Both the position numbers and the translations under genes were made by a program. The notes under the pieces are model-generated. The model had not been told where the DNA came from. It made no database searches and worked only from the letters and a program-made list of their open reading frames with translations. Below, one piece after another: positions 1 to 6,253 of a DNA stretch of 7,226 bases (position 1 is its first letter; each line of letters opens with the position of its first letter). This DNA is from Croceicoccus sp. (lineage in GTDB: Bacteria > Pseudomonadota > Alphaproteobacteria > Sphingomonadales > Sphingomonadaceae), in NCBI GenBank assembly GCA_029936705.1, contig JAPYSD010000175.1, positions 1 through 7,226 of the forward strand, in the 5' to 3' direction.

Positions 1-1509
1 GTCTCCACCTGGAACGAGAACGTGTGGCTCGCCTCGCGCGGCGGCGGCATCGGCACCTATTGGGGCAATGTGCGCGGCATCGGCGAGCCGGTCGGCCTCA
101 ACGGCAAGACCAGCGGCATCATCCCGTTCGTGCGGGTGATGGACAGCCTGACGCTCGCCATCTCTCAGGGTTCGCTGCGCCGCGGTTCGGCCGCGTGCTA
201 CATCGACGTGCACCACCCCGAGATCGAGGAATTCCTCGAGATCCGGACCACCACGGGCGACTTCAACCGCAAGGCGCTGAACCTGCACCACGGCGTGCTC
301 TTGACCGACGAGTTCATGGAAGCGGTGCGCGACGGCGCCGATTTCGACCTCAAGAGCCCCAAGGACGGCTCGGTCCGTTCGACCGTCAATGCGCGCGCGC
401 TGTTCCAGAAGCTGGTCGAGGTGCGGCTGCGCACGGGCGAGCCCTATTTCGTGTTCTCGGACACGGTGAACCGCATGATGCCCAAGCATCACCGCGACCT
501 GGGGCTCAAGGTGTCGACCTCGAACCTGTGTTCGGAGATTACCCTGCCCACCGGCAAGGACCACCACGGCAAGGACCGCACCGCGGTATGCTGCCTGTCC
601 TCGCTCAACCTGGAAACCTGGGACGAGTGGAACGGCGACAAGCGTTTCATCGAGGACGTGCTGCGCTTCCTCGACAACGTGCTGCAGGATTACATCGACC
701 GCGCGCCGGACGAGATGGAGAACGCCAAGTATGCCGCCGCGCGCGAGCGTTCGGTCGGCATGGGCGTGATGGGCTTCCACTCGTTCCTGCAGTCCAAGGG
801 CATCGGGTTCGAAAGCGCGATGGCCAAGGCCATGAACCTCAAGATGTTCAAGCACATCAACGCCAAGGCGAACGAGGCGTCGATGGTGCTGGCCAAGGAG
901 CGCGGACCGTGCCCTGACGCCGAGGAAATGGGCGCGATGGAGCGGTTCAGCTGCAAGATGGCGATCGCGCCGACCGCGTCGATCAGCATCATCTGCGGCG
1001 GCACCAGCGCCTGCATCGAACCGATCCCGGCCAATATCTACACGCACAAGACGCTGTCGGGTTCGTTCGTGGTCAAGAACCCCTATCTGCAGAAGATGCT
1101 GGCGGAAAAGTCCAAGGATTCGGCCAATGTCTGGAACTCGATCCTGGAGCGCGGCGGTTCGGTCCAGCACCTCGACTTCCTGACGCCGGAGGAAAAGGCC
1201 GTGTTCAAGACCAGCTTCGAGATCGACCAGCGCTGGCTGCTCGAATTCGCGGCGGACCGGACGCCCTTCATCGACCAGGCGCAGAGCCTCAACCTCTTCA
1301 TCCCCGCCGATGTCGACAAGTGGGACCTGCTGATGCTGCATTTCCGCGCGTGGGAAATGGGGATCAAGTCGCTCTATTACCTGCGGTCGAAGTCGGTGCA
1401 GCGCGCCGGTTTCGCGGGCGGGGTCGAGGCGGACAACACCATCGACGCCGCGAAATACGAGCTGAACACCGGCGAGACCGATTACGAGGAATGCCTGGCT
1501 TGCCAGTAA
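1..1509 (+). CDS. nrdA: Ribonucleoside-diphosphate reductase, class I large (alpha) subunit, 5'-truncated by window edge
   Basis: This is the catalytic subunit of aerobic ribonucleotide reductase, which reduces ribonucleoside diphosphates to deoxyribonucleotides in the cytoplasm using a radical supplied by the small subunit NrdB. The frame is open from base 1, so the true start lies upstream; 502 residues are visible. Numbering from the edge, the NLCSEI motif places the active-site Asn175, Cys177 (thiyl radical) and Glu179, equivalent to E. coli N437/C439/E441. The AVCCLSSLNL segment carries the partner redox Cys. The Tyr459-Tyr460 pair in SLYYLRSK matches the radical-transfer tyrosines Y730/Y731. 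The protein ends in CLACQ (Cys498, Cys501), the swinging thiol pair that is re-reduced by thioredoxin or glutaredoxin. The first redox Cys (C225 in E. coli) must lie upstream of the window. No nrdB follows; a terminator starts 26 bases after the stop. Family and 3' end are certain; the symbol rests on the class I motifs. Confidence 0.96.
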   Translation, partial: VSTWNENVWLASRGGGIGTYWGNVRGIGEPVGLNGKTSGIIPFVRVMDSLTLAISQGSLRRGSAACYIDVHHPEIEEFLEIRTTTGDFNRKALNLHHGVLLTDEFMEAVRDGADFDLKSPKDGSVRSTVNARALFQKLVEVRLRTGEPYFVFSDTVNRMMPKHHRDLGLKVSTSNLCSEITLPTGKDHHGKDRTAVCCLSSLNLETWDEWNGDKRFIEDVLRFLDNVLQDYIDRAPDEMENAKYAAARERSVGMGVMGFHSFLQSKGIGFESAMAKAMNLKMFKHINAKANEASMVLAKERGPCPDAEEMGAMERFSCKMAIAPTASISIICGGTSACIEPIPANIYTHKTLSGSFVVKNPYLQKMLAEKSKDSANVWNSILERGGSVQHLDFLTPEEKAVFKTSFEIDQRWLLEFAADRTPFIDQAQSLNLFIPADVDKWDLLMLHFRAWEMGIKSLYYLRSKSVQRAGFAGGVEADNTIDAAKYELNTGETDYEECLACQ

Positions 1510-1535
1510 GCGGGCGGGACTGACCGATAAGCCAA

Positions 1536-1568
1536 GGGGCGGTGCCGGAAGCGGCGCCGCCCCTTTTT
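1536..1568 (+). terminator. Intrinsic terminator of nrdA
   Basis: An 11-bp GC-rich stem (GGGGCGGTGCC at 1536-1546 against GGCGCCGCCCC at 1553-1563, one G-T pair, no bulge) encloses a 6-base loop and is followed directly by five T residues. It sits 26 bases after the nrdA stop, so nrdA is the last gene of its transcript and the next gene needs its own promoter or read-through. Confidence 0.9.
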
Positions 1569-1685
1569 GCTGCCGGGCGGCGGTACAACGGCGAACGGGC
1601 GCGGCGGCGCGCTGGGCGGATCGACTGGCGGCGCGGGGCGTTGGCAGGGGGAGAAGCCTCCGCCATTCCAGACCCCGGACCACCC

Positions 1686-2276
1686 ATGAAAACCGACAGC
1701 GCCATGTTCTACCACAACGCCGAACGGCTGATCAGCGCGGGCGCATCCGCCGCCGTGCTGTTCGTCGTCATCATCGTGCTGATCCGCGTGCTGGGCAAGC
1801 GGGCGACCGGGCAGATGAGCAATTTCGACTGGATGATCTCGATCACCGTGGGCAGCCTCGCCGCCAGCGGCATCCTGCTGCAGGACGTCAGCCTGGCCGA
1901 CGTCATCCTGGCCATCGCGGTCATCGGTTTCCTGCAATGGGGCACTGCCTGGCTCGCCTCGCGCAGCGTCTGGTTCGAGACGCTGGTCCGCGCCCGGCCC
2001 CGCCTGCTGGTGCACAAGGGCGAGCTGCTGGAAGACGAGATGAAGCGCGAGCGCATCTCGCGGCACGAGATCTACTCCTATCTGCGCAAGAAGGGGTATG
2101 CCGGTGCGAGCGAGGCGAACTGGGTGATCCTGGAAAACGACGGCACGATGACCGTGATCCCCCGGCAGGAAACGGGGCTTGAGGATGCAGGGCTGCTGGA
2201 CGACGTGATCTGGGCGTCCTCACCCGTGCCGGACGATGGCGGCAGTGCGGGCGAAAAGGCGGAACCTTCGCGCTGA
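1686..2276 (+). CDS. DUF421 (YetF/YdfR-type) inner membrane protein
   Basis: This 196-residue protein has three hydrophobic segments at about residues 15-33, 47-65 and 70-90, then a soluble C-terminal domain, the arrangement of the DUF421 family (YetF/YdfR of Bacillus). The family hallmark is visible: RVLGKRATGQMSNFDWMISI (residues 34-53), the counterpart of the RxxGKRxxGQLSxFD motif, followed by a glycine-containing membrane helix. The cytoplasmic part has the typical RPRLLVHKGELLEDEM stretch and a small alpha/beta region ending in NDGTMTVIPR. The molecular role of DUF421 proteins is not established; some are linked to spore or stress physiology in Bacillus. The frame is open back to a GTG at 1542, but that codon lies inside the nrdA terminator hairpin and the leading residues are Arg/Ala-rich and unlike the family, so ATG 1686 is preferred. 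No good ribosome binding site precedes it. The C-terminal 20 or so residues look disordered. It probably starts the unit that continues with the DUF1989 gene 41 bases on. Confidence 0.85.
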   Translation: MKTDSAMFYHNAERLISAGASAAVLFVVIIVLIRVLGKRATGQMSNFDWMISITVGSLAASGILLQDVSLADVILAIAVIGFLQWGTAWLASRSVWFETLVRARPRLLVHKGELLEDEMKRERISRHEIYSYLRKKGYAGASEANWVILENDGTMTVIPRQETGLEDAGLLDDVIWASSPVPDDGGSAGEKAEPSR

Positions 2277-2317
2277 CCCCCGGTTGATCGGGAAACCGTC
2301 CAGCCACGGAGACCCGG

Positions 2318-2923
2318 ATGACCGCCGACACCCAGACCCTGAACCGCATCGCGCCGCGCAGCGGCGTCGCCTTCGAACTGAACGAGGGCGAGCGGCTGAC
2401 GGTGATCGACGCCGAGGGGCAGCAGGTGGCCGACCTGCTCGCCTTTGCGCGCGGCGACGTGGGCGAGGTGATCTCGAACGGGCGGACTTTCGACTATGAA
2501 GAGACGATCGCGCTGACCACCGGCAACCGGCTGTGGTCGAACCGCTCGAACGTGCTGCTCTCGATCGAGGAGGACACCGTCGGGCGCCACGATTTCCTGC
2601 TGACCCCGTGCAGCGAGGCGACGTTCCGCCATTTCTATCCCGGCAAGCCCGTCCACCGCGGCTGCTTTGGCAACCTGGCCGAGGCGCTGGCGCCCTGGGG
2701 CATCGATGCGGACAGCATCCCCGTCGCCTTCAACGTGTTCATGAACGTGCCCGTGGCGCAGGACGGCAAGGTATCCGTCCTGCCGCCGACTGGCCGGCCG
2801 GGCGATCATATCACCCTGCTGGCGCACCGCGACCTGGTGATCGGGCTGACCGCCTGTTCCGCCTATGACAGCAATGGCGGCAGTTTCAAGCCGATCGACT
2901 ATCGCATTGACAGACAAGGATAA
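2318..2923 (+). CDS. DUF1989 family protein (urea carboxylase-associated / carboxyguanidine deiminase superfamily)
   Basis: This 201-residue soluble protein spans one whole DUF1989 domain. Recognisable blocks are VIDAEGQQVADLLAF (29-43), SNGRTFDYEETIALTTGNRL (53-72), LLTPCSEATFRHFYP (94-108), GCFGNLAEAL (115-124), FNVFMNVPV (138-146), PGDHITLLAHRDLVIGLTAC (161-180) and NGGSFKPI (186-193). Cys98, Cys116 and Cys180 sit at positions that, as I recall the family, tend to be cysteine and may bind metal. Characterised relatives CgdA and CgdB form a heteromeric carboxyguanidine deiminase next to urea/guanidine carboxylase genes. Here there is only one DUF1989 gene and no carboxylase, allophanate hydrolase or transporter, so that function cannot be transferred. 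The start is well supported: GGAG at 2308-2311 lies 6 bases before ATG. The gene is probably co-transcribed with the DUF421 gene upstream and is followed after 3 bases by the next start codon. Family assignment is secure; substrate is unknown. Confidence 0.88.
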   Translation: MTADTQTLNRIAPRSGVAFELNEGERLTVIDAEGQQVADLLAFARGDVGEVISNGRTFDYEETIALTTGNRLWSNRSNVLLSIEEDTVGRHDFLLTPCSEATFRHFYPGKPVHRGCFGNLAEALAPWGIDADSIPVAFNVFMNVPVAQDGKVSVLPPTGRPGDHITLLAHRDLVIGLTACSAYDSNGGSFKPIDYRIDRQG

Positions 2924-2926
2924 GCC

Positions 2927-3118
2927 ATGACCGACAAGAACAAGACGCCGAAGAACGAAGGCACGCCGAACAAGGATCCCTCGGACATCCCCTCGACCGA
3001 CCGGCCCGAGCGCAACAGCCATCTCTATAACGAGATGCGCAAGGAGGATTCGGTCGATCCCGAGCAATATCCCAAGATGGATCGCGACGCCGCGGACCTG
3101 ACGGGCAAGCGCCAGTAA
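2927..3118 (+). CDS. Small charged, probably disordered protein of unknown function
   Basis: This 63-residue protein is not one I recognise. It contains no Cys or Trp and very few hydrophobic residues: 14 acidic, 12 basic, 7 proline and 5 asparagine residues make up more than half of it, so it is likely intrinsically disordered and cytoplasmic, with no signal peptide or membrane segment. The N-terminal third has a loose repeat (TPKNEG then TPNKDP), mirrored in the DNA as acgccgaa at 2945 and 2963, six codons apart. It is likely to be a real gene: AAGGA at 2916-2920 lies 6 bases before ATG, the start is only 3 bases after the DUF1989 stop, and codon use matches the neighbours. Tight spacing suggests translational coupling to DUF1989. 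Its place just before catalase hints at a stress role, which is inference only. Confidence 0.72.
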   Translation: MTDKNKTPKNEGTPNKDPSDIPSTDRPERNSHLYNEMRKEDSVDPEQYPKMDRDAADLTGKRQ

Positions 3119-3126
3119 AGTCCCGT

Positions 3127-3158
3127 GCGCCGGGGGCGGGATGGACCGCCCGCGGCGC
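3127..3158 (+). other. GC-rich hairpin between the small gene and catalase
   Basis: A 13-bp stem with a single G-G mismatch (3127-3139 against 3146-3158) and a 6-base loop begins 9 bases after the stop of the 63-residue gene. No T-run follows, so it is not a classical intrinsic terminator. It could be an mRNA-stabilising or processing structure, a weak or Rho-assisted terminator, or part of the catalase leader. Confidence 0.5.
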
Positions 3159-3231
3159 CAGCCGAATGCCCTGTCGGGATGAAACGATCGGGCCGCCCGC
3201 GCATTGCGGAAAGAACACAGGAGATTGCCCG

Positions 3232-5334
3232 ATGACCGATGGTATTGATTTCGACAAGGACGGCGGCGCGAACCACCAGAAACCGCGCGGCTCGAAGGAA
3301 GGGGGCAAGGACGACATCATGACGACGGCGCAGGGCGCGCCGGTCGCCGATGACCAGAACTGGCTGACCGCCGGCCCGCGCGGTCCGCAGCTGCTGGAAG
3401 ACCACATCGCGCGCGAGAAGATCTTCCACTTCGACCACGAACGCATTCCGGAACGCGTCGTTCACGCGCGCGGCTATGGCATCCACGGTCATTTCGAGCT
3501 GAAGAAGGCTATCCCCGAATATTCCAGCGCTGCGATCTTCAACGAGGTCGGCGTCAAGACCCCGACCTTCACGCGCTTTTCCACCGTGGCGGGCAACAAG
3601 GGTTCGCCCGATCTGGCCCGCGACGTGCGCGGTTTCGCGACCAAGTTCTATACCAGCCAGGGCAACTGGGACCTTGTCGGCAACAATATACCGGTGTTCT
3701 TCATCCAGGACGCGATCAAGTTCCCCGACCTGATCCACGCGGCCAAGCCCGCGCCCGACCGCGGTTTTCCGCAGGCGCAGACCGCGCATGACAATTTCTG
3801 GGACTTCATCTCGCTGACGCCGGAAGCGATGAACATGGTCATGTGGATCATGTCCGACCGCACCATCCCGCGTTCGCTGCGCTTCATGGAAGGCTTCGGC
3901 GTCCACACCTTCCGCCTGATCAATGCCGAGGGTAAATCGCATTTCGTGAAGTTCCACTGGAAGCCGCACCTGGGCATGCAGTCGGTGGTCTGGAACGAGG
4001 CGGTGAAGGTCAATGGCGCGGACCCCGACTTCCATCGCCGCGACATGTGGGATTCGATCGAGGCGGGCGACTTCCCGGCATGGGACCTGGGCATCCAGGT
4101 CTTCGACGACGAATTCGCCGAGAAGTTCGAGTTCGACGTCCTCGACGCGACCAAGATCATTCCGGAAGAGCAGGTCCCGGTCGAGATCATCGGCACGATG
4201 ACGCTGGACGCCAATGTCGACAATTTCTTCGCCGAGACCGAGCAGGTTGCGTTTTGCACGCAAAACATCGTGCCGGGCATGGATTTCAGCAACGACCCGC
4301 TGCTGCAGGGGCGCAATTTCTCGTATCTCGATACGCAGCTGAAGCGGCTGGGCGGGCCGAATTTCACCCATATCCCGATCAATGCGCCCAAGTGCCCGGT
4401 GCATCATTTCCAGCAGGACGGTCACATGGCGATGACCAACCCCAAGGGCCGCGCCAATTACGAGCCGAACAGCTGGTCGGGCCCGATGGACGACAACCGC
4501 GAACCGCGCGGTCCGCGTGCCTGCCCGATGAACGGCTTCACCAGCTATGAAGCGCCGGTCGAGGGGCCCAAGGTGCGCGCGCGCAGCGAGACCTTTGCCG
4601 ATCACTACAGCCAGGCGCGGCAGTTCTACATCTCGCAGACCGAAATCGAGCAGGGCCACATGGCCAATGCGCTGACGTTCGAGCTGAGCAAGGTCGAGCA
4701 TGTGCACATCCGCGAGCGGATGGTCGGCCATCTGCGCAACATCGACGAGGGCCTGGCCAAGGAAGTCGCCGACGGGCTGGGCATGACCGAGATGCCGGAC
4801 AAGATGCCCGCCGCGCGCGAGCCGATCACCGACCTGCCGCCTAGCCCGGCATTGTCGATCCTGGGCAACAGCCCCAAGAGCTTCAAGGGGCGCAAGCTGG
4901 GCCTCTATATCGCCGAGGGTGCCGATGCCGCGACGGTCAAGGCGCTGATGGACGGCGTGAAGGGCGAAGGCGGCATGGTCGAGATCGTCGCCCCGCATGT
5001 CACCGGCGCCAAGCTGTCCGACGGCAAGCTGATGGCCGCCAAGCAGAAGATCGATGGCGGCCCATCGGTGCTGTACGACGCGGTCGCGATCGTGATGGGC
5101 GAAGGCGCGGGCAAGAACTATGCCGACGACAAGCCCAGCATCGATTTCGTCAACGACGCCTTCGCGCATGCCAAGTTCATCGGCTATTCGCCCGAGGTCA
5201 TGCCGCTGCTGAAAGGCGCGGGCGTGGCGGAGAAGATGGACGATGGCTTCGTCGAGCTGGGCGATGCCAAGGGCTTTGTCAGCGCGATCAAGCAGCTGCG
5301 GTTCTGGGACCGCACGGCGGTCAAGCAGGACTGA
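3232..5334 (+). CDS. katE: Large-subunit heme catalase (clade 2, KatE/HPII type) with C-terminal DJ-1-like domain
   Basis: This cytoplasmic enzyme converts hydrogen peroxide to water and oxygen. At 700 residues it has the large-subunit (clade 2) size, against about 480-500 for small catalases. Order: a polar N-terminal tail (1-45), the catalase core (about 46-500), a linker, and a DJ-1/PfpI-like domain from about residue 554. Catalytic residues by motif and spacing to E. coli HPII are His78 (RVVHARGYG), Asn151 (VGNNIPVFFIQD) and the heme ligand Tyr365 (QGRNFSYLDTQ), with Arg361 beside it; the His-Asn (73) and His-Tyr (287) distances equal those in HPII. HPII crosslinks His392 to its heme-ligand Tyr; here that position is Cys342 (AFCTQNIVPG). 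The C-terminal domain has no Cys in the visible elbow region, so it is probably not enzymatic. AGGAG at 3219-3223, 8 bases before ATG 3232, supports this start; an in-frame ATG at 3319 also has an AAGGA 7 bases upstream. A terminator follows. Confidence 0.96.
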   Translation: MTDGIDFDKDGGANHQKPRGSKEGGKDDIMTTAQGAPVADDQNWLTAGPRGPQLLEDHIAREKIFHFDHERIPERVVHARGYGIHGHFELKKAIPEYSSAAIFNEVGVKTPTFTRFSTVAGNKGSPDLARDVRGFATKFYTSQGNWDLVGNNIPVFFIQDAIKFPDLIHAAKPAPDRGFPQAQTAHDNFWDFISLTPEAMNMVMWIMSDRTIPRSLRFMEGFGVHTFRLINAEGKSHFVKFHWKPHLGMQSVVWNEAVKVNGADPDFHRRDMWDSIEAGDFPAWDLGIQVFDDEFAEKFEFDVLDATKIIPEEQVPVEIIGTMTLDANVDNFFAETEQVAFCTQNIVPGMDFSNDPLLQGRNFSYLDTQLKRLGGPNFTHIPINAPKCPVHHFQQDGHMAMTNPKGRANYEPNSWSGPMDDNREPRGPRACPMNGFTSYEAPVEGPKVRARSETFADHYSQARQFYISQTEIEQGHMANALTFELSKVEHVHIRERMVGHLRNIDEGLAKEVADGLGMTEMPDKMPAAREPITDLPPSPALSILGNSPKSFKGRKLGLYIAEGADAATVKALMDGVKGEGGMVEIVAPHVTGAKLSDGKLMAAKQKIDGGPSVLYDAVAIVMGEGAGKNYADDKPSIDFVNDAFAHAKFIGYSPEVMPLLKGAGVAEKMDDGFVELGDAKGFVSAIKQLRFWDRTAVKQD

Positions 5335-5360
5335 CCCGCACCCTTGAACAGCGGCCAATG

Positions 5361-5400
5361 AAAAAAGGGGCCGGGGGCTTTGCGCCTCCGGCCCTTTTTT
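5361..5400. terminator. Bidirectional intrinsic terminator between convergent katE and crp/fnr-family gene
   Basis: Six A residues, a GC-rich stem (5367-5378 against 5384-5394, with one bulged G at 5370 and one G-T pair), a 5-base loop TTTGC and six T residues form a symmetric structure. The A-run becomes a T-run on the other strand, so it can stop transcription from katE (stop at 5334) and from the minus-strand regulator (stop at 5418). Confidence 0.92.
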
Positions 5401-5417
5401 CGTGTCTGCGCCCCGCG

Positions 5418-6170
5418 CTATTTCGACAATTCGTCGCGCAGCTTCAGATGGCCTTCGCCATAGAGATAGGCGGGATCGAACTTGCCCGCCTGTTCCAGCC
5501 GCTCGCGGTCGAGGATCGTCACGCGCCCGCGCGACAGCTCCATGATCCGCGCCTCGCGCAGGCTGCGCACCACGCGGTTCAGGTGGATCGGCGTCGTGCC
5601 GCAGGCGTCCGCGATCTCGACCTGGGTCAGCGGCAGGTTGAAGCCGTCCTCGTCCCCCAGGCGGACCATCGCCAGCCGGTGCCACAGCTCTGCCATCAGA
5701 TGCGCGAGCCGTCCCTCGATCGGGAGATGCTCCATCGTCAGGATCCATTCGCGGTGGATCGCCGCGTCGAGCAGGGTGGAGAACCACAGCATGCGGCCGA
5801 GATGCGGGTGATCGGCGACCACCTGCTCCAGCCTCTTGTGCGAGACATAGCCGACCTTGGCCGGGCCGATCGCGACGACCGTATGGTCAAGCCGCTTGAG
5901 CGCGAACCCATGCAAGTCGGTGAAATCGCCGGGCACGTGCATCGATACGATATGGCGGCGGCCGTCACGCTCGATCGTGCGGGCCATGAACCCCTCGATC
6001 AGATAGGTGCTGCGATCCGCGAGTTCCCCGTCGCGCAGGATCGCGTGGTCGTGCGACACGCGCTCGACCGGGCCGATCATATCCTCGACGATGCGCTGTT
6101 CCTGCGGCGACAGCGCATGGCGCGCCCTGCCCAGCAGGTAGCGCCACGTGATGGGGAAATCCTCGTTCAT
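5418..6170 (-). CDS. Crp/Fnr-family transcriptional regulator
   Basis: This 250-residue DNA-binding regulator has an N-terminal cyclic-nucleotide-binding-like beta-roll (about residues 15-130; ILRDGELADRSTYLIEGF at 44-61, SMHVPGDFTDLHGF at 76-89), a long dimer helix (about 120-165) and a C-terminal winged helix-turn-helix (about 178-222; LTQVEIADACGTTPIHLNRV at 181-200). The CRP cAMP pocket signature (GE-x-RSA) is absent, and there is no Fnr-type N-terminal cysteine cluster; the only Cys is Cys190 in the HTH. The effector is therefore unknown, and it is neither a true CRP nor an oxygen-sensing Fnr. The recognition helix (TPIHLNR, 193-199) keeps the Arg equivalent to CRP R185 but has Pro and Ile in place of R180 and E181, so the operator should differ from the CRP and Fnr consensus. 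The ATG is preceded by GGAAGGA, an unusually close ribosome binding site. It is divergent from the YqcI/YcgG-family gene, a possible target. Confidence 0.9.
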   Translation of the reverse strand: MNEDFPITWRYLLGRARHALSPQEQRIVEDMIGPVERVSHDHAILRDGELADRSTYLIEGFMARTIERDGRRHIVSMHVPGDFTDLHGFALKRLDHTVVAIGPAKVGYVSHKRLEQVVADHPHLGRMLWFSTLLDAAIHREWILTMEHLPIEGRLAHLMAELWHRLAMVRLGDEDGFNLPLTQVEIADACGTTPIHLNRVVRSLREARIMELSRGRVTILDRERLEQAGKFDPAYLYGEGHLKLRDELSK

Positions 6171-6219
6171 AATCCTTCCAGCCTGCTGCGACCGTCCCGT
6201 GATACGCGGACAATCCTAT

Positions 6220-6231
6220 TATCAAATGATA
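6220..6231. promoter_or_regulatory. Inverted repeat TATCA-N2-TGATA, candidate operator
   Basis: The arms TATCA (6220-6224) and TGATA (6227-6231) are perfect inverted copies around AA. The site lies 50 bases upstream of the regulator start codon, in the most AT-rich part of the divergent intergenic region, and overlaps the -10 element proposed for that gene. This would fit autoregulation by the Crp/Fnr-family protein. A short 5-bp-arm repeat in AT-rich DNA can arise by chance. Confidence 0.35.
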
Positions 6232-6253
6232 GTCCGATATCCATTCTTTACAA
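6226..6253 (-). promoter_or_regulatory. Candidate sigma-70 promoter of the Crp/Fnr-family gene
   Basis: On the minus strand TTGTAA (bases 6248-6253, 4 of 6 to TTGACA) and TATCAT (6226-6231, 5 of 6 to TATAAT) are separated by 16 bases. The -10 ends 55 bases before the start codon. The prediction is by eye; alphaproteobacterial promoters are degenerate. Confidence 0.35.

Noticed and set aside
1542..1685. Upstream GTG-started extension of the DUF421 gene
   Set aside because: The GTG lies inside the stem of the nrdA terminator and the added residues are Arg-rich and unlike the family's N-terminus, which normally begins just before the first membrane helix.
3025..5787. Very long minus-strand open frame (920 codons) opposite the catalase
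   Set aside because: It is antisense to a catalase with all catalytic motifs, runs through the bidirectional terminator and has an Arg/Ala/His/Val-rich composition typical of the shadow frame of a GC-rich gene.
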